A DNA stretch of 64,000 nt. Origin: Paractinoplanes ovalisporus. Its GTDB lineage: Bacteria > Actinomycetota > Actinomycetes > Mycobacteriales > Micromonosporaceae. Made by a program: the position numbers and the translations under genes. The DNA lies in assembly GCF_016834655.1 (NCBI RefSeq), contig NZ_JAENHP010000006.1, forward strand, positions 395,481 to 459,480, given 5' to 3'. This document shows positions 25,137 through 34,214 of this stretch, one piece after another. Position 1 is the first letter of the stretch. Every line of letters starts with the position of its first letter. The notes beneath the pieces were generated by a model. It worked only from the letters and a program-made list of their open reading frames with translations, had not been told where the DNA came from and ran no database searches.

Positions 25137-27089
25137 GTGTGGCGACGCGGGAAGACCAGGGCGGGTGTGCGGACAAGCGCGCGCCTGTTCGCCACGTACG
25201 CCGTAGCCAGTCTGGTCCCGATCGGCGTGCTGGGCGCGGTGATGCTGCACGGCACCACCGAGGACGCCGCCCGCTGGGGCCAGGACCAGGGCCGGGCCCA
25301 GGCCGCGGTGATCGCCGAGATGGCGGTCGCGCCCGCGCTCGACGAGGCCGACCTGAGCAGGGGCCTCACCACCGAGCAGCGGTTCCGGCTGCAACGGGCC
25401 ACCGACCTGGCCATCTACAACGACTCGGTGCTGCGCCTGCGGGTCCGCGGCTTCAACGGCCAGGTGGTCTTCTCCGACGACGGCTCGACCGCCGGCGGCG
25501 TGTCGATCAACGACCCGGCGTTCCGCTCGGCGTCGGCCGGGCACACCGAGGTCACCCTGCTGGCCGCCCCCGAGACGCCCGGCGGGCAGGTCATCCGGGT
25601 GCTGCAGCCGATCGTGGCCAGCGCCAGCGGTGAGGCCCAGGGCGTGCTCGAGCTCTACCTTCCGTACGCGCAGATCGCGGCCCGCCTGCACGAGCAGACC
25701 ACCGTCACGTACTGGCGGCTCGGTCTCGGTCTGGGCGCGCTCTATCTGGTGCTCGGCCTGATCTCGTGGTCGACCACCCGTTCACTGCGCCGCTACGCCC
25801 AGCGCCAGGCCCACGAGGCCCTGCACGACGCGCTGACCGGCCTGCCCAACCGGGCCGCCTTCCACGAGCGGGCCCGCGAGGCCGTGGCCCAGGACGGCGA
25901 ACCGGGGGCGGTCGTGCTCGTCGACCTCGACCGGTTCAAGGAGGTCAACGACACCCTCGGCCACCACGCGGGCGACGAGCTGCTGGCGGTCGTGGCCGAC
26001 CGGCTGCGCTCCGGGCTGCGTCCGGCCGACACGCTGGCCCGGCTCGGCGGTGACGAGTTCGCGCTGATCCTGCCCCGCAGCGATGCCGCCGCCGTTCGCG
26101 GCCTGCTCGACGAGCTCAGCGCCGACCTGGCCCGCGAGGTGGTGCTGGACGGCGTGCCGGTCAGCGTCGAGGCCAGTTTCGGTGTCGCGCTCTATCCCGA
26201 GCACGGCCACGAGGTCGAGGAGCTGCTGCGCCGGGCCGACGCCGCGATGTACCACGGCAAGCGCGGCTCGTCCGACATCGTCGTCTACGCCGGCGAGAAC
26301 ATGGCCCACCCCACCCAGTGGCTGGTCGTGCAGGCCGAGCTGCGGCACGCGCTGACCCGCGACGAGCTGGTCCTGCACTACCAGCCCAAGGTCGACCTGC
26401 GCTCGGGCGAGATCGTCGCGGTCGAGGCGCTGGTGCGCTGGCAGCACCCGCAGCGCGGCCTGCTGCCGCCCTCGGAGTTCCTGCCCGCCGTCGAGCAGTC
26501 CGGGCTGATCGAGCCGCTGACCGCGTGGGTTCTGCGCCGCGCCCTGGCCGACCAGGCCATGTGGACGGCGACCGGCCGGTCGTGGGCGGTGTCGGTGAAC
26601 GTCTCGGCCCGCAATCTCGAGAAGCCCGGCTTCACCGACTTCGTCTCGGGCCTGCTGGCCGAGCACGGCACCGCGCCCCACCGGCTGCTGCTCGAGGTCA
26701 CCGAGACCGCGCTGGCCGCCGACGCCCGCTGCGCGGCCCAGGCCGTGATCGACCTGACCGCCCGCGGCATCGGGATCTCGGTCGACGACTTCGGCACCGG
26801 CTACACCAGCATGTCGCAGCTGCGCGGCCTGCCGATCGCGGAGGTCAAGATCGACCGGACGTTCGTCCGGGACGTGCTCGACGCCCCGCCGAGCCAGGCC
26901 ATCGTCCGCGCGGTCATCGCGCTCGCGCACGGCCTCGGCAGCCGCGTCACCGCCGAGGGGGTCGAGTCACCCGAGGTGGCCGGCTGGCTCGCGCAGGCGG
27001 GCTGCGACGAGGCCCAGGGTTACCTCTACTCGCGCCCGGTCCCGTGGCGCGAGGTCGGAACGTACGAGATCACCGGAGCTGCTCAGTGA
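25137..27089 (+). CDS. Membrane GGDEF-EAL protein (c-di-GMP cyclase/phosphodiesterase)
   Basis: A 650-residue protein that could both make and degrade cyclic di-GMP. A transmembrane helix (residues 14-36), an extracellular sensor of about 150 residues (dCache/CHASE-like size) and a second helix (190-212) precede the cytoplasmic domains. GGDEF motif RLGGDEF lies near 303-307, with a product-inhibition RPAD five residues before it. EAL lies at 430-432, with NVSARNLE, LEVTETAL, VDDFGTGYTS and KIDRTFV all intact. It is followed with a GTGA overlap by a solute-binding lipoprotein, suggesting that protein feeds a ligand signal to the sensor. Confidence 0.92.
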   Translation: MWRRGKTRAGVRTSARLFATYAVASLVPIGVLGAVMLHGTTEDAARWGQDQGRAQAAVIAEMAVAPALDEADLSRGLTTEQRFRLQRATDLAIYNDSVLRLRVRGFNGQVVFSDDGSTAGGVSINDPAFRSASAGHTEVTLLAAPETPGGQVIRVLQPIVASASGEAQGVLELYLPYAQIAARLHEQTTVTYWRLGLGLGALYLVLGLISWSTTRSLRRYAQRQAHEALHDALTGLPNRAAFHERAREAVAQDGEPGAVVLVDLDRFKEVNDTLGHHAGDELLAVVADRLRSGLRPADTLARLGGDEFALILPRSDAAAVRGLLDELSADLAREVVLDGVPVSVEASFGVALYPEHGHEVEELLRRADAAMYHGKRGSSDIVVYAGENMAHPTQWLVVQAELRHALTRDELVLHYQPKVDLRSGEIVAVEALVRWQHPQRGLLPPSEFLPAVEQSGLIEPLTAWVLRRALADQAMWTATGRSWAVSVNVSARNLEKPGFTDFVSGLLAEHGTAPHRLLLEVTETALAADARCAAQAVIDLTARGIGISVDDFGTGYTSMSQLRGLPIAEVKIDRTFVRDVLDAPPSQAIVRAVIALAHGLGSRVTAEGVESPEVAGWLAQAGCDEAQGYLYSRPVPWREVGTYEITGAAQ

Positions 27090-27967
27090 AGCGTGCCCTG
27101 CTCGCCGTCGCCCTCGTCGCCGTCACCGCCGGATGCGCCGCCCCCGGGGCGACCGGCACCACGGCCACCGGTGACGCCGGCATCGCGGTCGACCAGACTC
27201 TGCACGCGAGCCTGCCGGACGCCATCCGGGCCCGCGGGACGATCCGGTTCATGACCGACGCCAGTTACGCGCCGATGGAGCAGTTCGCGGCCGACGGCCG
27301 TACGATCATCGGCTTCTCGCCCGACCTGGCCAGCGCGATCGGCTCGGTCCTGGGGGTCCGGGCCGAGATGGTGCAGGGCGACTTCCACACCGCGCTCGAC
27401 GACATGGCCGCGGGTGAGTACGACGGGGTGCTGTCGTCCATGAACGACACCCCCGAGCGGCGTAGGAAGGCCGACTTCGTCGACTACTTCTCGGCCGGCA
27501 CGGCGATCATCGTGCAGCGTGGCAACCCCAAAGGCGTCACCGGATTCCGCGCCCTGTGCGGACTGGTGGTGGCGACCGAACGCGGCACCGTGCAGGCCGA
27601 CCTGCTGAAGCGGTCGCAGCGCGCCTGCGGGGACAACCCGATGACGATCAAGCTCTACAAGACGAACGCGGACGCGCTGGTCGAACTGCGGACCGGGCGG
27701 GCCGGCGCGGTGCTCAACGACTTCCCGCCCGCGGCCTACCTGGCCACGGACACCCGCACCAAGGCCTACTACCAGCTGGCGTCGACCACCCAGTATGAGC
27801 CGGGCCTGTTCGGCATCGCCTTCGCCAAGGGCGACCCGGCCCTGCGCGACGCCGTCCAGGCCGCCTTCGACCGGCTGGTCCGCACCGGGGTCTACACCGA
27901 ACTGCTGCAGCGATGGGGCATCAGCGACGGCGCGATCGCCAGCGGCACGGCCTACACCGATTCCTAG
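27086..27967 (+). CDS. Orphan amino-acid-type solute-binding lipoprotein
   Basis: A 293-residue lipoprotein (lipobox VTAGCAAPG, Cys near 14) with a family 3 solute-binding domain as in polar amino acid transporters: GTIRFMTDASYAPMEQFAADG, IIGFSPDLASAIGSVLG, DGVLSSMNDTPERR, DYFSAGTAIIV, GTVQADLL and a final VYTELLQRWGI. There are no permease or ATPase genes nearby. The GTG overlaps the stop of the GGDEF-EAL gene. It could present a ligand to that protein's extracellular domain rather than act in transport; that is inference. Confidence 0.87.
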   Translation: MKRALLAVALVAVTAGCAAPGATGTTATGDAGIAVDQTLHASLPDAIRARGTIRFMTDASYAPMEQFAADGRTIIGFSPDLASAIGSVLGVRAEMVQGDFHTALDDMAAGEYDGVLSSMNDTPERRRKADFVDYFSAGTAIIVQRGNPKGVTGFRALCGLVVATERGTVQADLLKRSQRACGDNPMTIKLYKTNADALVELRTGRAGAVLNDFPPAAYLATDTRTKAYYQLASTTQYEPGLFGIAFAKGDPALRDAVQAAFDRLVRTGVYTELLQRWGISDGAIASGTAYTDS

Positions 27968-28013
27968 AATCGTTTATTGTTCGGTCGTCATCAATATTGA
28001 CAGGGGCTGAGCA

Positions 28014-31000
28014 ATGACGGTCTGGCGCGGCAACTCGCGCGGCATCCTGGCCACGGTCGCCGCGGCGGCACTCATCGGGGCCGGAGCCGCGATCGCCGTG
28101 TCCGGCCCGTCCGGGTCCACCGGCACGCTGACCGTGGCCCGGGGCGGCCCCGCGACCCCCGAGTCGAGCTCCCCTCCGGTCGAGGCCGGGCGGTCCACCC
28201 CGCCCGCCGCCAAGCCCGCCTTCGTCGCGGCCGCCCGCGCGGCGGTCACCGGCCACAAGACCGCCGTCCGCGCCGGCAACGGCGAGAAATACCAGGCCAA
28301 AGACGTGGTGGTCGACGCCGACGGCGGCCGGCACGTGCGGTTCGAGCGCACCTGGAAGGGCCTCGACGTGCTCGGCGGCGACTTCGTCGTGCACACCACC
28401 GGCTCGGGCTCGTTCACCGGCGCCACCGTCGCGCAGACGTCCGCGATCGAGGTCGGGCGCGAGCCCGAGGTCACCCGTGGCGCCGCCGTCGCCGCGGCCC
28501 AGCGGGAGCACAGCGGCCGGGCCGAGGCGCGGCTGGTCGTCGACGCCTCCGCGGGCGAGCCCGTCCTGGCCTGGGAGGTCACCGTGGCCGGGCGGCACGT
28601 GGTCGTGGTCGACGCGACGACGGCGGCCGTGCGGCGCAGCTGGTCGCTGGTGAAGACGGCCGACGAGGGCACCGGGCACGGCGTGCACACCGGCGACGTC
28701 AAGCTGGCCACGACGCGTACGGGGGAAGGCGCCTTTGAACTGACCGACGCGGGCCGGGGCGGCGGCACCACCCGGGACGCGCTGAACAACACCGCCGCGC
28801 CCACGCGGAACAACTCGAAGGCGTTCACCGACGCCGACGACGTGTGGGGCAACGGCTCGATGACCGACCGGGCCTCGGCCGCCGTCGACGTGCACTACGG
28901 CATGGCCCGCACCTGGGACTACTTCGACACCACGTTCGGCCGGTCCGGCATGGGCGGCGACGGCAAGGGCGTCACCGCCTACGTCCACCACGACGTCAAC
29001 GACGCCAACGCGGCCTGGGGCGACTCGTGCCGCTGCATGTACTTCGGCGACGGGTTCAACGGGGCCACGCCGTGGACGTCGCTCGACATCGTCGCCCACG
29101 AATGGGCCCACGGGTTCAACCTGCGCACCGCCGACCTCGACTACACCGGCGAGGCGGGCGGGCTCAACGAGGCCAGCAGCGACATCTTCGGCACGCTGGT
29201 CGAGTTCGCCGTGAACAGCCCGGCCGACCCGCCCGACTACCTGGTCGCCGAGAAGGTCGAGACCGACCCGCTGCGTTACATGGACGATCCCCACCGCGAC
29301 GGCGTCTCGCCGTCCTGCTGGAGCTCGTCGGTCAAGAACCTCGACGTCCACTACTCGTCCGGCATCGGCAACAAGTTCTTCTACAACCTGGCCGTCGGCA
29401 GCGGCACCACCCGGTGGGGCACGAGCACCCCGTGCGGCACCGCAGGCCCGGTCACCGGCATCGGCAACGAGGCCGCGGCCCAGATCTGGTACCGCGCGAT
29501 GACCGCCTACATGGTCTCCAACACCAACTACTCGGGGGCGCGCAAGGCGACCCTGCAGGCGGCCACCGACCTCTACGGTGCGGCGAGCGCCGAGCGGGCC
29601 GCGGTGCAGGCGGCCTGGCTCGCGGTCGGTGTCACCGGTTCCGACCCGGTGCCGGTCGAGCCGGTCAAACCGGTCGTCGAGCCGTACAAGCTGCCCGACA
29701 CCCTGGTCGGTCAGCCGGTCGAGTTCCAGATGACCGGGCACGACCCGCAGCGGCAGCCGATCACCTGGTACCCGATCTTCCTGCCGACCGGTCTGGCCAT
29801 CTCCCCGAGCGGCCTGATCACCGGGACCCCGACCGAGAAGAAGCAGTGGGTCGTCTCCATCGGCGCGCGGGACCCCGACGGCAACCTCAACAGCGCCGGC
29901 GCCTACTGGTTCATCAAGGGCCCGCCGGTGCTGGTGGCTCCGCCCGCCGACGGCGAGTTCCACGTCGGCGAGCCGGCCTCGGCCTCGGTGACCTTCGACG
30001 ACGGCGCCGACGCCACTCTGGACACCCTGAACCCGATGAAGGTCGAGGTGACCGGTCTGCCCGAGGGTCTGACCGCCGCCACCGGCCCGGTCACCGACAA
30101 CAAGATCACCGCGACCGTGACCGGCACGCCCACGAAGGCGGGCACCGGGACGGCGGTATACACGGTGACCGACGCCGACGGCGGCACGGCGACCGCCTCC
30201 CAGCCGTGGACCGTGGGCCCGCGGCTGCGGCCCACCGCGCCCGAGGGCGTCACGGTCACCGCCGGCGCCGGAACCGCCCTGATCAAGTGGGACGCCCCGC
30301 CGGCCGACGGCCCCGAGATCACCGGCTACGTCGTGCGGTCGCAGCCCGGTGGCGAGCAGACCCTGCCCGCCACGGCCCGCTCGGTGACTCTGACCGGCCT
30401 GAACACCACACAGGCGTACACGTTCGGCGTCAAGGCGACGAGCGGCGGTGGTGACAGCACCGAGAAGCAGGTGCGGGTGGATCCGACCGCCCTGACGATC
30501 GCGCCGGCCTCGCTGATCGCCGGTTACACCAACCCGGTCACCCTGACCGGCTCGGTGATCCGCGACGGCGACGGTCCGGTCGGCGGCGCCCAGGTGCATC
30601 TGGAACAGCAGACGGCGGGCACCACGACGTGGACCCGGGTGACCACGGTCAAGACCGGCGCCGCCGGCAACTGGAGCCACGTGGTCAACCCGGCCGTGAC
30701 CACCTCCTACCGCGTGGTCTTCCCGGCCGGGGCGAGCGACATGTGGCCGGCCACCTCGCCGGTCGCCGCCATCACGGTCCGCTACGCGGTGACGGTCACC
30801 CCGTCCACCACATCGACCACGGCGACCCGGCCGGTCACCTTCACCGGCACGATCCGCCCGGCCACACCGGGCGTGATCGCCAGCCTCCAGCGCTACACCG
30901 ACGGCGAGTGGGTGACCATCCAGAGCACGCCGGCCACCACCAGCGGGTCCTATTCGATCTCCCGGGCGTTCGCGCGGGGAACATGGAACCTGCGGGTCGT

Positions 31001-31064
31001 GGCCAGTGGCGGCGGCACCAACGCGTACGGCTTCACCTCAGCCGTCCGCCTCACCGTGAGCTGA
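28014..31064 (+). CDS. Secreted M4 (thermolysin-like) metalloprotease with Ig-like and FN3 domains
   Basis: A 1016-residue exported zinc protease. After a signal anchor (ILATVAAAALIGAGAAIAV) comes a fungalysin/thermolysin propeptide (residues 50-220). The catalytic domain carries HEWAH at 362-366 and the third ligand Glu in NEASSD at 386. The C-terminal half has a putative Ig (He-PIG-like) pair (LPTGLAISPSGLITGTPTE; LPEGLTAATGPV), a fibronectin type III domain (TAPEGVTVTAGAGTALIKWD) and two further beta domains. These probably bind substrate or the wall. The ATG has a weak GGGG upstream. Its stop directly abuts the stop of the convergent ABC gene. Confidence 0.9.
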   Translation: MTVWRGNSRGILATVAAAALIGAGAAIAVSGPSGSTGTLTVARGGPATPESSSPPVEAGRSTPPAAKPAFVAAARAAVTGHKTAVRAGNGEKYQAKDVVVDADGGRHVRFERTWKGLDVLGGDFVVHTTGSGSFTGATVAQTSAIEVGREPEVTRGAAVAAAQREHSGRAEARLVVDASAGEPVLAWEVTVAGRHVVVVDATTAAVRRSWSLVKTADEGTGHGVHTGDVKLATTRTGEGAFELTDAGRGGGTTRDALNNTAAPTRNNSKAFTDADDVWGNGSMTDRASAAVDVHYGMARTWDYFDTTFGRSGMGGDGKGVTAYVHHDVNDANAAWGDSCRCMYFGDGFNGATPWTSLDIVAHEWAHGFNLRTADLDYTGEAGGLNEASSDIFGTLVEFAVNSPADPPDYLVAEKVETDPLRYMDDPHRDGVSPSCWSSSVKNLDVHYSSGIGNKFFYNLAVGSGTTRWGTSTPCGTAGPVTGIGNEAAAQIWYRAMTAYMVSNTNYSGARKATLQAATDLYGAASAERAAVQAAWLAVGVTGSDPVPVEPVKPVVEPYKLPDTLVGQPVEFQMTGHDPQRQPITWYPIFLPTGLAISPSGLITGTPTEKKQWVVSIGARDPDGNLNSAGAYWFIKGPPVLVAPPADGEFHVGEPASASVTFDDGADATLDTLNPMKVEVTGLPEGLTAATGPVTDNKITATVTGTPTKAGTGTAVYTVTDADGGTATASQPWTVGPRLRPTAPEGVTVTAGAGTALIKWDAPPADGPEITGYVVRSQPGGEQTLPATARSVTLTGLNTTQAYTFGVKATSGGGDSTEKQVRVDPTALTIAPASLIAGYTNPVTLTGSVIRDGDGPVGGAQVHLEQQTAGTTTWTRVTTVKTGAAGNWSHVVNPAVTTSYRVVFPAGASDMWPATSPVAAITVRYAVTVTPSTTSTTATRPVTFTGTIRPATPGVIASLQRYTDGEWVTIQSTPATTSGSYSISRAFARGTWNLRVVASGGGTNAYGFTSAVRLTVS

Positions 31065-32642
31065 TCACTCGGGGACGTTGCGGCGGCGCAGCCCGGTGAC
31101 CCCCACCGCGGTCAGGGCCGCCGCCACGACCGTCAGCGACACCAGCGGCAGCGCCGACAGATCGCCGCCGGGCAGCTTCGGGACGTGGGTGAACGGCGAG
31201 ATGTCAAGGAACCACTGGTCGAGCTGGAGGGTCTGGCCGACCAGCAGCACCAGCAGGCACATCGCCGGCGGCGCCCAGGCGACCGCGGACAGGCGTGGCA
31301 CCAGCCCGAACGCCAGCACCGCGACGCCGGCCAGCACCCACACCGCGGGCAGCTGCACCAGCACCCCGCCGAGGATCTCGCCCAGGTCACCGTCCGGATA
31401 GGTCAGCGACGTGGCCAGACCCTCGACCGCCAGCACCACGGCCGGCCCGAGCAGCGCGAAGAACAGGTTGGTGCCGGCCCAGGTGTAGCGGGACACCGAG
31501 GTGGTCAGCACCGCCTCGGTGTGGCCGGTCTGTTCCTCGTCCCGCATCCGCAGCGTGGTCTGCACGCCGTAACAGGCCGCGATCAGCCCGACGATGCTCG
31601 CGATGCCCGCGAAATAGCTGTCGACCAGCGCGTCCGAGCCGCCGAGCCGGGTGAAGACGTCGCTCAGCCCCTGGTTGCCGGCCGCGATGTCGAGCACGCT
31701 GGCGCCGACCCCGCCGAAGATCAGACCGAGCAGGGCGAACCCGATGGTCCAGGCGACCAGCATCCCGCGGTGCAGGCGCCAGGCCAGCCCGAACGGCGAG
31801 CTCAGCCCGGCCGGCGCCGAGGCCGGGCCCAGGCGGGCCGGCAACTGCCCGACCCCGAGGTCGCGGCGGGACTGCAGCCGGCCCGCAACGGCCACCGTGA
31901 CGACCGTGAACGCGAGCGCGAGCAATGCCGGCCACCAGTCGTTCACGCCGTACGGGAAGAGGTGTTGCACCCATCCGATCGGCGAGAGCCAGCTCATCCA
32001 CCGCAGCGACCCGTCACCGACGGCCGAGGTGTCACCGCCGACCCGCAGCACGAACGCCGCCGCGAGCACGGTCAGCGCGATCGACCGGGCACCGCGCGCA
32101 CCGCTGGTGAGCTGGGCCGCGACCGCGCCCACCCCGGCGAACACGAACACGCTCAAGGTCATCTCGGCCCCGAAGGCCAGCGAACCCGCGGCCGGCAGGC
32201 CCTGGCCCACCATCGCCGCCGTCAGCACCACACCCATCAGCAGCCCGGCCGCGCACGTGGTGAGCACCGCCGCCGCCAGCTGGGCGTGCCGTCCGACCGC
32301 GGCCGCGCCGATCAGCTCGGTGCGGCCCGCCTCCTCGTCGGCGCGGGTGTGCCGGATGACCGTGAGCAGCGCGCACAACCCGGCCAGGACCGGCAGGAAC
32401 CCCGCCCGCCAGGCCACCAGCTCACCCAGCGACGACCCGTGCAGCGGGCCGTAGAGCGTCACGAACCCGGTGTTGGTCGCGCTGAGGCGGGCGTAGTCGA
32501 TGCGCTCGGCGTCGGTCGGGAACAGCCCCTCGAACGAGGCCACATATCCCGCCGGCACGAGCCCGAGCAGCACCGCCCACACCGGCATGATGATGCGGTC
32601 ACGGCGCAGGATGAGACGGACGAGCCGCCCGGCGCCGGTCAT
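31065..32642 (-). CDS. ABC exporter permease
   Basis: A 525-residue membrane protein with about twelve helices arranged as two related halves, as in the large fused permeases of actinobacterial drug/antibiotic ABC exporters. DEEAGRTELIGAAAVGR in the first half and DEEQTGHTEAVLTTSVSR in the second are the duplicated cytoplasmic motif typical of the group. It overlaps the ATPase gene by four bases (ATGA). Substrate unknown, likely a hydrophobic compound or antibiotic. Confidence 0.85.
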   Translation of the reverse strand: MTGAGRLVRLILRRDRIIMPVWAVLLGLVPAGYVASFEGLFPTDAERIDYARLSATNTGFVTLYGPLHGSSLGELVAWRAGFLPVLAGLCALLTVIRHTRADEEAGRTELIGAAAVGRHAQLAAAVLTTCAAGLLMGVVLTAAMVGQGLPAAGSLAFGAEMTLSVFVFAGVGAVAAQLTSGARGARSIALTVLAAAFVLRVGGDTSAVGDGSLRWMSWLSPIGWVQHLFPYGVNDWWPALLALAFTVVTVAVAGRLQSRRDLGVGQLPARLGPASAPAGLSSPFGLAWRLHRGMLVAWTIGFALLGLIFGGVGASVLDIAAGNQGLSDVFTRLGGSDALVDSYFAGIASIVGLIAACYGVQTTLRMRDEEQTGHTEAVLTTSVSRYTWAGTNLFFALLGPAVVLAVEGLATSLTYPDGDLGEILGGVLVQLPAVWVLAGVAVLAFGLVPRLSAVAWAPPAMCLLVLLVGQTLQLDQWFLDISPFTHVPKLPGGDLSALPLVSLTVVAAALTAVGVTGLRRRNVPE

Positions 32643-33532
32643 CGCTCGTCCTTCTGATATTGCCGCAGGAACAGCTCCTCGAGCGACGGCGGCTGGCTGA
32701 CCAGGCTGCGCACGCCCACCTTGACCAGCTTCTGCAGGGCCGGTTCGAGCGCGTCGGTGTCGACGTCGAACCGCACCCGGTCGTGGTCGAGCTGGAAGTC
32801 GTGCACCCCGGCCAGCGTGGCCAGCCCGTCCGGCGGCCCGGCCAGTTCGGCCTGGATCGTGGTGCGGGTCAGGTGGCGCATGTCGGTCAGCGTGCCGGTC
32901 TCGATCGTGCGGCCGTCCCGGATGATCGTCAGCCGGTCGCACAGCGCCTCGACCTCGGACAGGATGTGGCTGGACAGCAGGACCGTACGGTCGCCGCGGC
33001 GCTTCTCCTCCAGGATGACCTCGCGGAACACCTCCTCCATGAGCGGGTCGAGCCCGGAGGTCGGCTCGTCCAGGATCAGCAGCTCCACATCGGACGACAG
33101 GGCCGCGATCAGGCCGACCTTCTGCCGGTTGCCCTTGGAATAGGTGCGGCCCTTCTTGCGCGGGTCGAGCTGGAACCGTTCCAGCAGCTCGGCCTTGCGT
33201 CTCGGGTCGAGCCCGCCGCGCAGCCGGCCCAGCAGATCGATCACCTCGCCGCCGGTCAGCGCGGGCCAGAGGGTGACGTCGCCCGGCACGTAGGCCAGCC
33301 GTTTGTGCAGCTCGGTCGCCTCGGTCCAGGGGTTGCCGCCGAGCAGCTGGACCGCGCCGCCGTTGTGCCGCGACAGGCCGAGCAGGATGCGGATGGTGGT
33401 GGTCTTGCCGGCCCCGTTGGGACCGAGGAACCCGTGCACCTCGCCGGTGGCCACGTGCAGATCGAGCCCGTCGAGGGCGGTGACCTTGCCGAACCGTTTG
33501 ACGAGCCCCGTGGCAGTGATGGCCTCGGTCAT
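32639..33532 (-). CDS. ABC exporter ATP-binding protein
   Basis: A 297-residue ATPase of the DrrA/CcmA-like exporter class with Walker A GPNGAGKTTT, signature YSKGNRQKVGL, Walker B LLILDEPTSGLDP and the H-loop SSHILSE. The C-terminal 80 residues are the dimerising regulatory tail of this class. Note that the signature reads YSKGNRQ instead of LSGGMQQ. The ATG at 33532 overlaps the TetR stop (ATGA), so all three genes are one operon. Confidence 0.92.
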   Translation of the reverse strand: MTEAITATGLVKRFGKVTALDGLDLHVATGEVHGFLGPNGAGKTTTIRILLGLSRHNGGAVQLLGGNPWTEATELHKRLAYVPGDVTLWPALTGGEVIDLLGRLRGGLDPRRKAELLERFQLDPRKKGRTYSKGNRQKVGLIAALSSDVELLILDEPTSGLDPLMEEVFREVILEEKRRGDRTVLLSSHILSEVEALCDRLTIIRDGRTIETGTLTDMRHLTRTTIQAELAGPPDGLATLAGVHDFQLDHDRVRFDVDTDALEPALQKLVKVGVRSLVSQPPSLEELFLRQYQKDER

Positions 33533-34134
33533 GACTTGTCCTTTCCGGCCGTCAGCCGGTCGATCGCGGTCTGTGCCTGGAGCGCCTGCTCCGGCGTGAT
33601 GAGGGGTTGGCTGAACAGCTCCAGGGAGGCCTGGAGCATGCGGCCCCATTGCTTCGGCTCGGTGACGTCACCGTCGAGCGCCCGGGACATGAGGTCACGC
33701 ATCGTGAACATGGACATCTTCATCACGGCGAGCACCGCGACGAACGCGCGCGTGTCGGAGACCTTGAGATCGGTGCTGGCGAGCCACTGCTCGCCGTACT
33801 CCAGCATGCGGTCGAAGATCGCCTGCCCGGCGGGTGAGCCGTCCATGGTGGAGCGGATGAGATAGCGCTGGAGCAGGGCGATCCGGGTGTCGAAACCGTC
33901 CAGCGTGTTGAACTCGGTGAAGCGGCCGCTGAGCTTGGTGACCTCGTTGAGCGCCCACTCGTCGCAGGCGTCACGGAGGCCCTCTTTGGACCCGAAATGG
34001 TGACGCAGCAGGCCGGAGGATACGTCGGCCTGCTGCGCAATGTCACGGATCGTAGCCCCGTCGACGCCACGCTCCGCGAACAACTCGATGGCGGCGTCAC
34101 GGATGCGTGCTCGGGCGGTCAAGTCGCTACTCAC
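33529..34134 (-). CDS. TetR-family transcriptional regulator
   Basis: A 201-residue TetR repressor. The helix-turn-helix is at residues 8-55 (RIRDAAIELFAERGVDGATI, followed by DIAQQADVSSGLLRHHFGSK); the ligand-binding part is helical, with a TetR_C-like RYLIRSTMDGSPAGQAIFD segment. It leads the exporter operon. A GTG start with no ribosome binding site, six bases after a TAAATT box, suggests a leaderless mRNA. The palindrome upstream lies between the promoter elements, so it almost certainly represses itself and the exporter until a ligand is bound. Confidence 0.9.
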   Translation of the reverse strand: MSSDLTARARIRDAAIELFAERGVDGATIRDIAQQADVSSGLLRHHFGSKEGLRDACDEWALNEVTKLSGRFTEFNTLDGFDTRIALLQRYLIRSTMDGSPAGQAIFDRMLEYGEQWLASTDLKVSDTRAFVAVLAVMKMSMFTMRDLMSRALDGDVTEPKQWGRMLQASLELFSQPLITPEQALQAQTAIDRLTAGKDKS

Positions 34135-34136
34135 GC

Positions 34137-34162
34137 GTGTAATTTACTACACGGTTGTGTAG
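34137..34162. promoter_or_regulatory. TetR operator and leaderless promoter
   Basis: CTACAC-GGTT-GTGTAG (34147-34162) is a perfect inverted repeat, and it overlaps a second one, GTGTA-ATTTAC-TACAC (34137-34152 with 34148-34152 as arm). On the minus strand TAAATT (34146-34141) is the likely -10, six bases before the GTG of the regulator. The AT content is markedly higher than in the flanks. Confidence 0.7.
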
Positions 34163-34214
34163 CCGAAGTGTCTGACTTTAAGAACGAAGATCAAATGCCG
34201 GATGTCGTAGCGGG

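Noticed and set aside
23325..25691. 788-codon frame antisense to nhaA and the GGDEF-EAL gene
   Set aside because: Composition (Gly, Arg, Gln, Asp) typical of antisense translation of membrane-protein codons; no recognisable domain.
27921..30680. 919-codon open frame antisense to the M4 protease
   Set aside because: A GC-rich shadow frame: Arg/Gly/Val/Asp-biased, no domains, while the opposite strand has an intact HEWAH protease.
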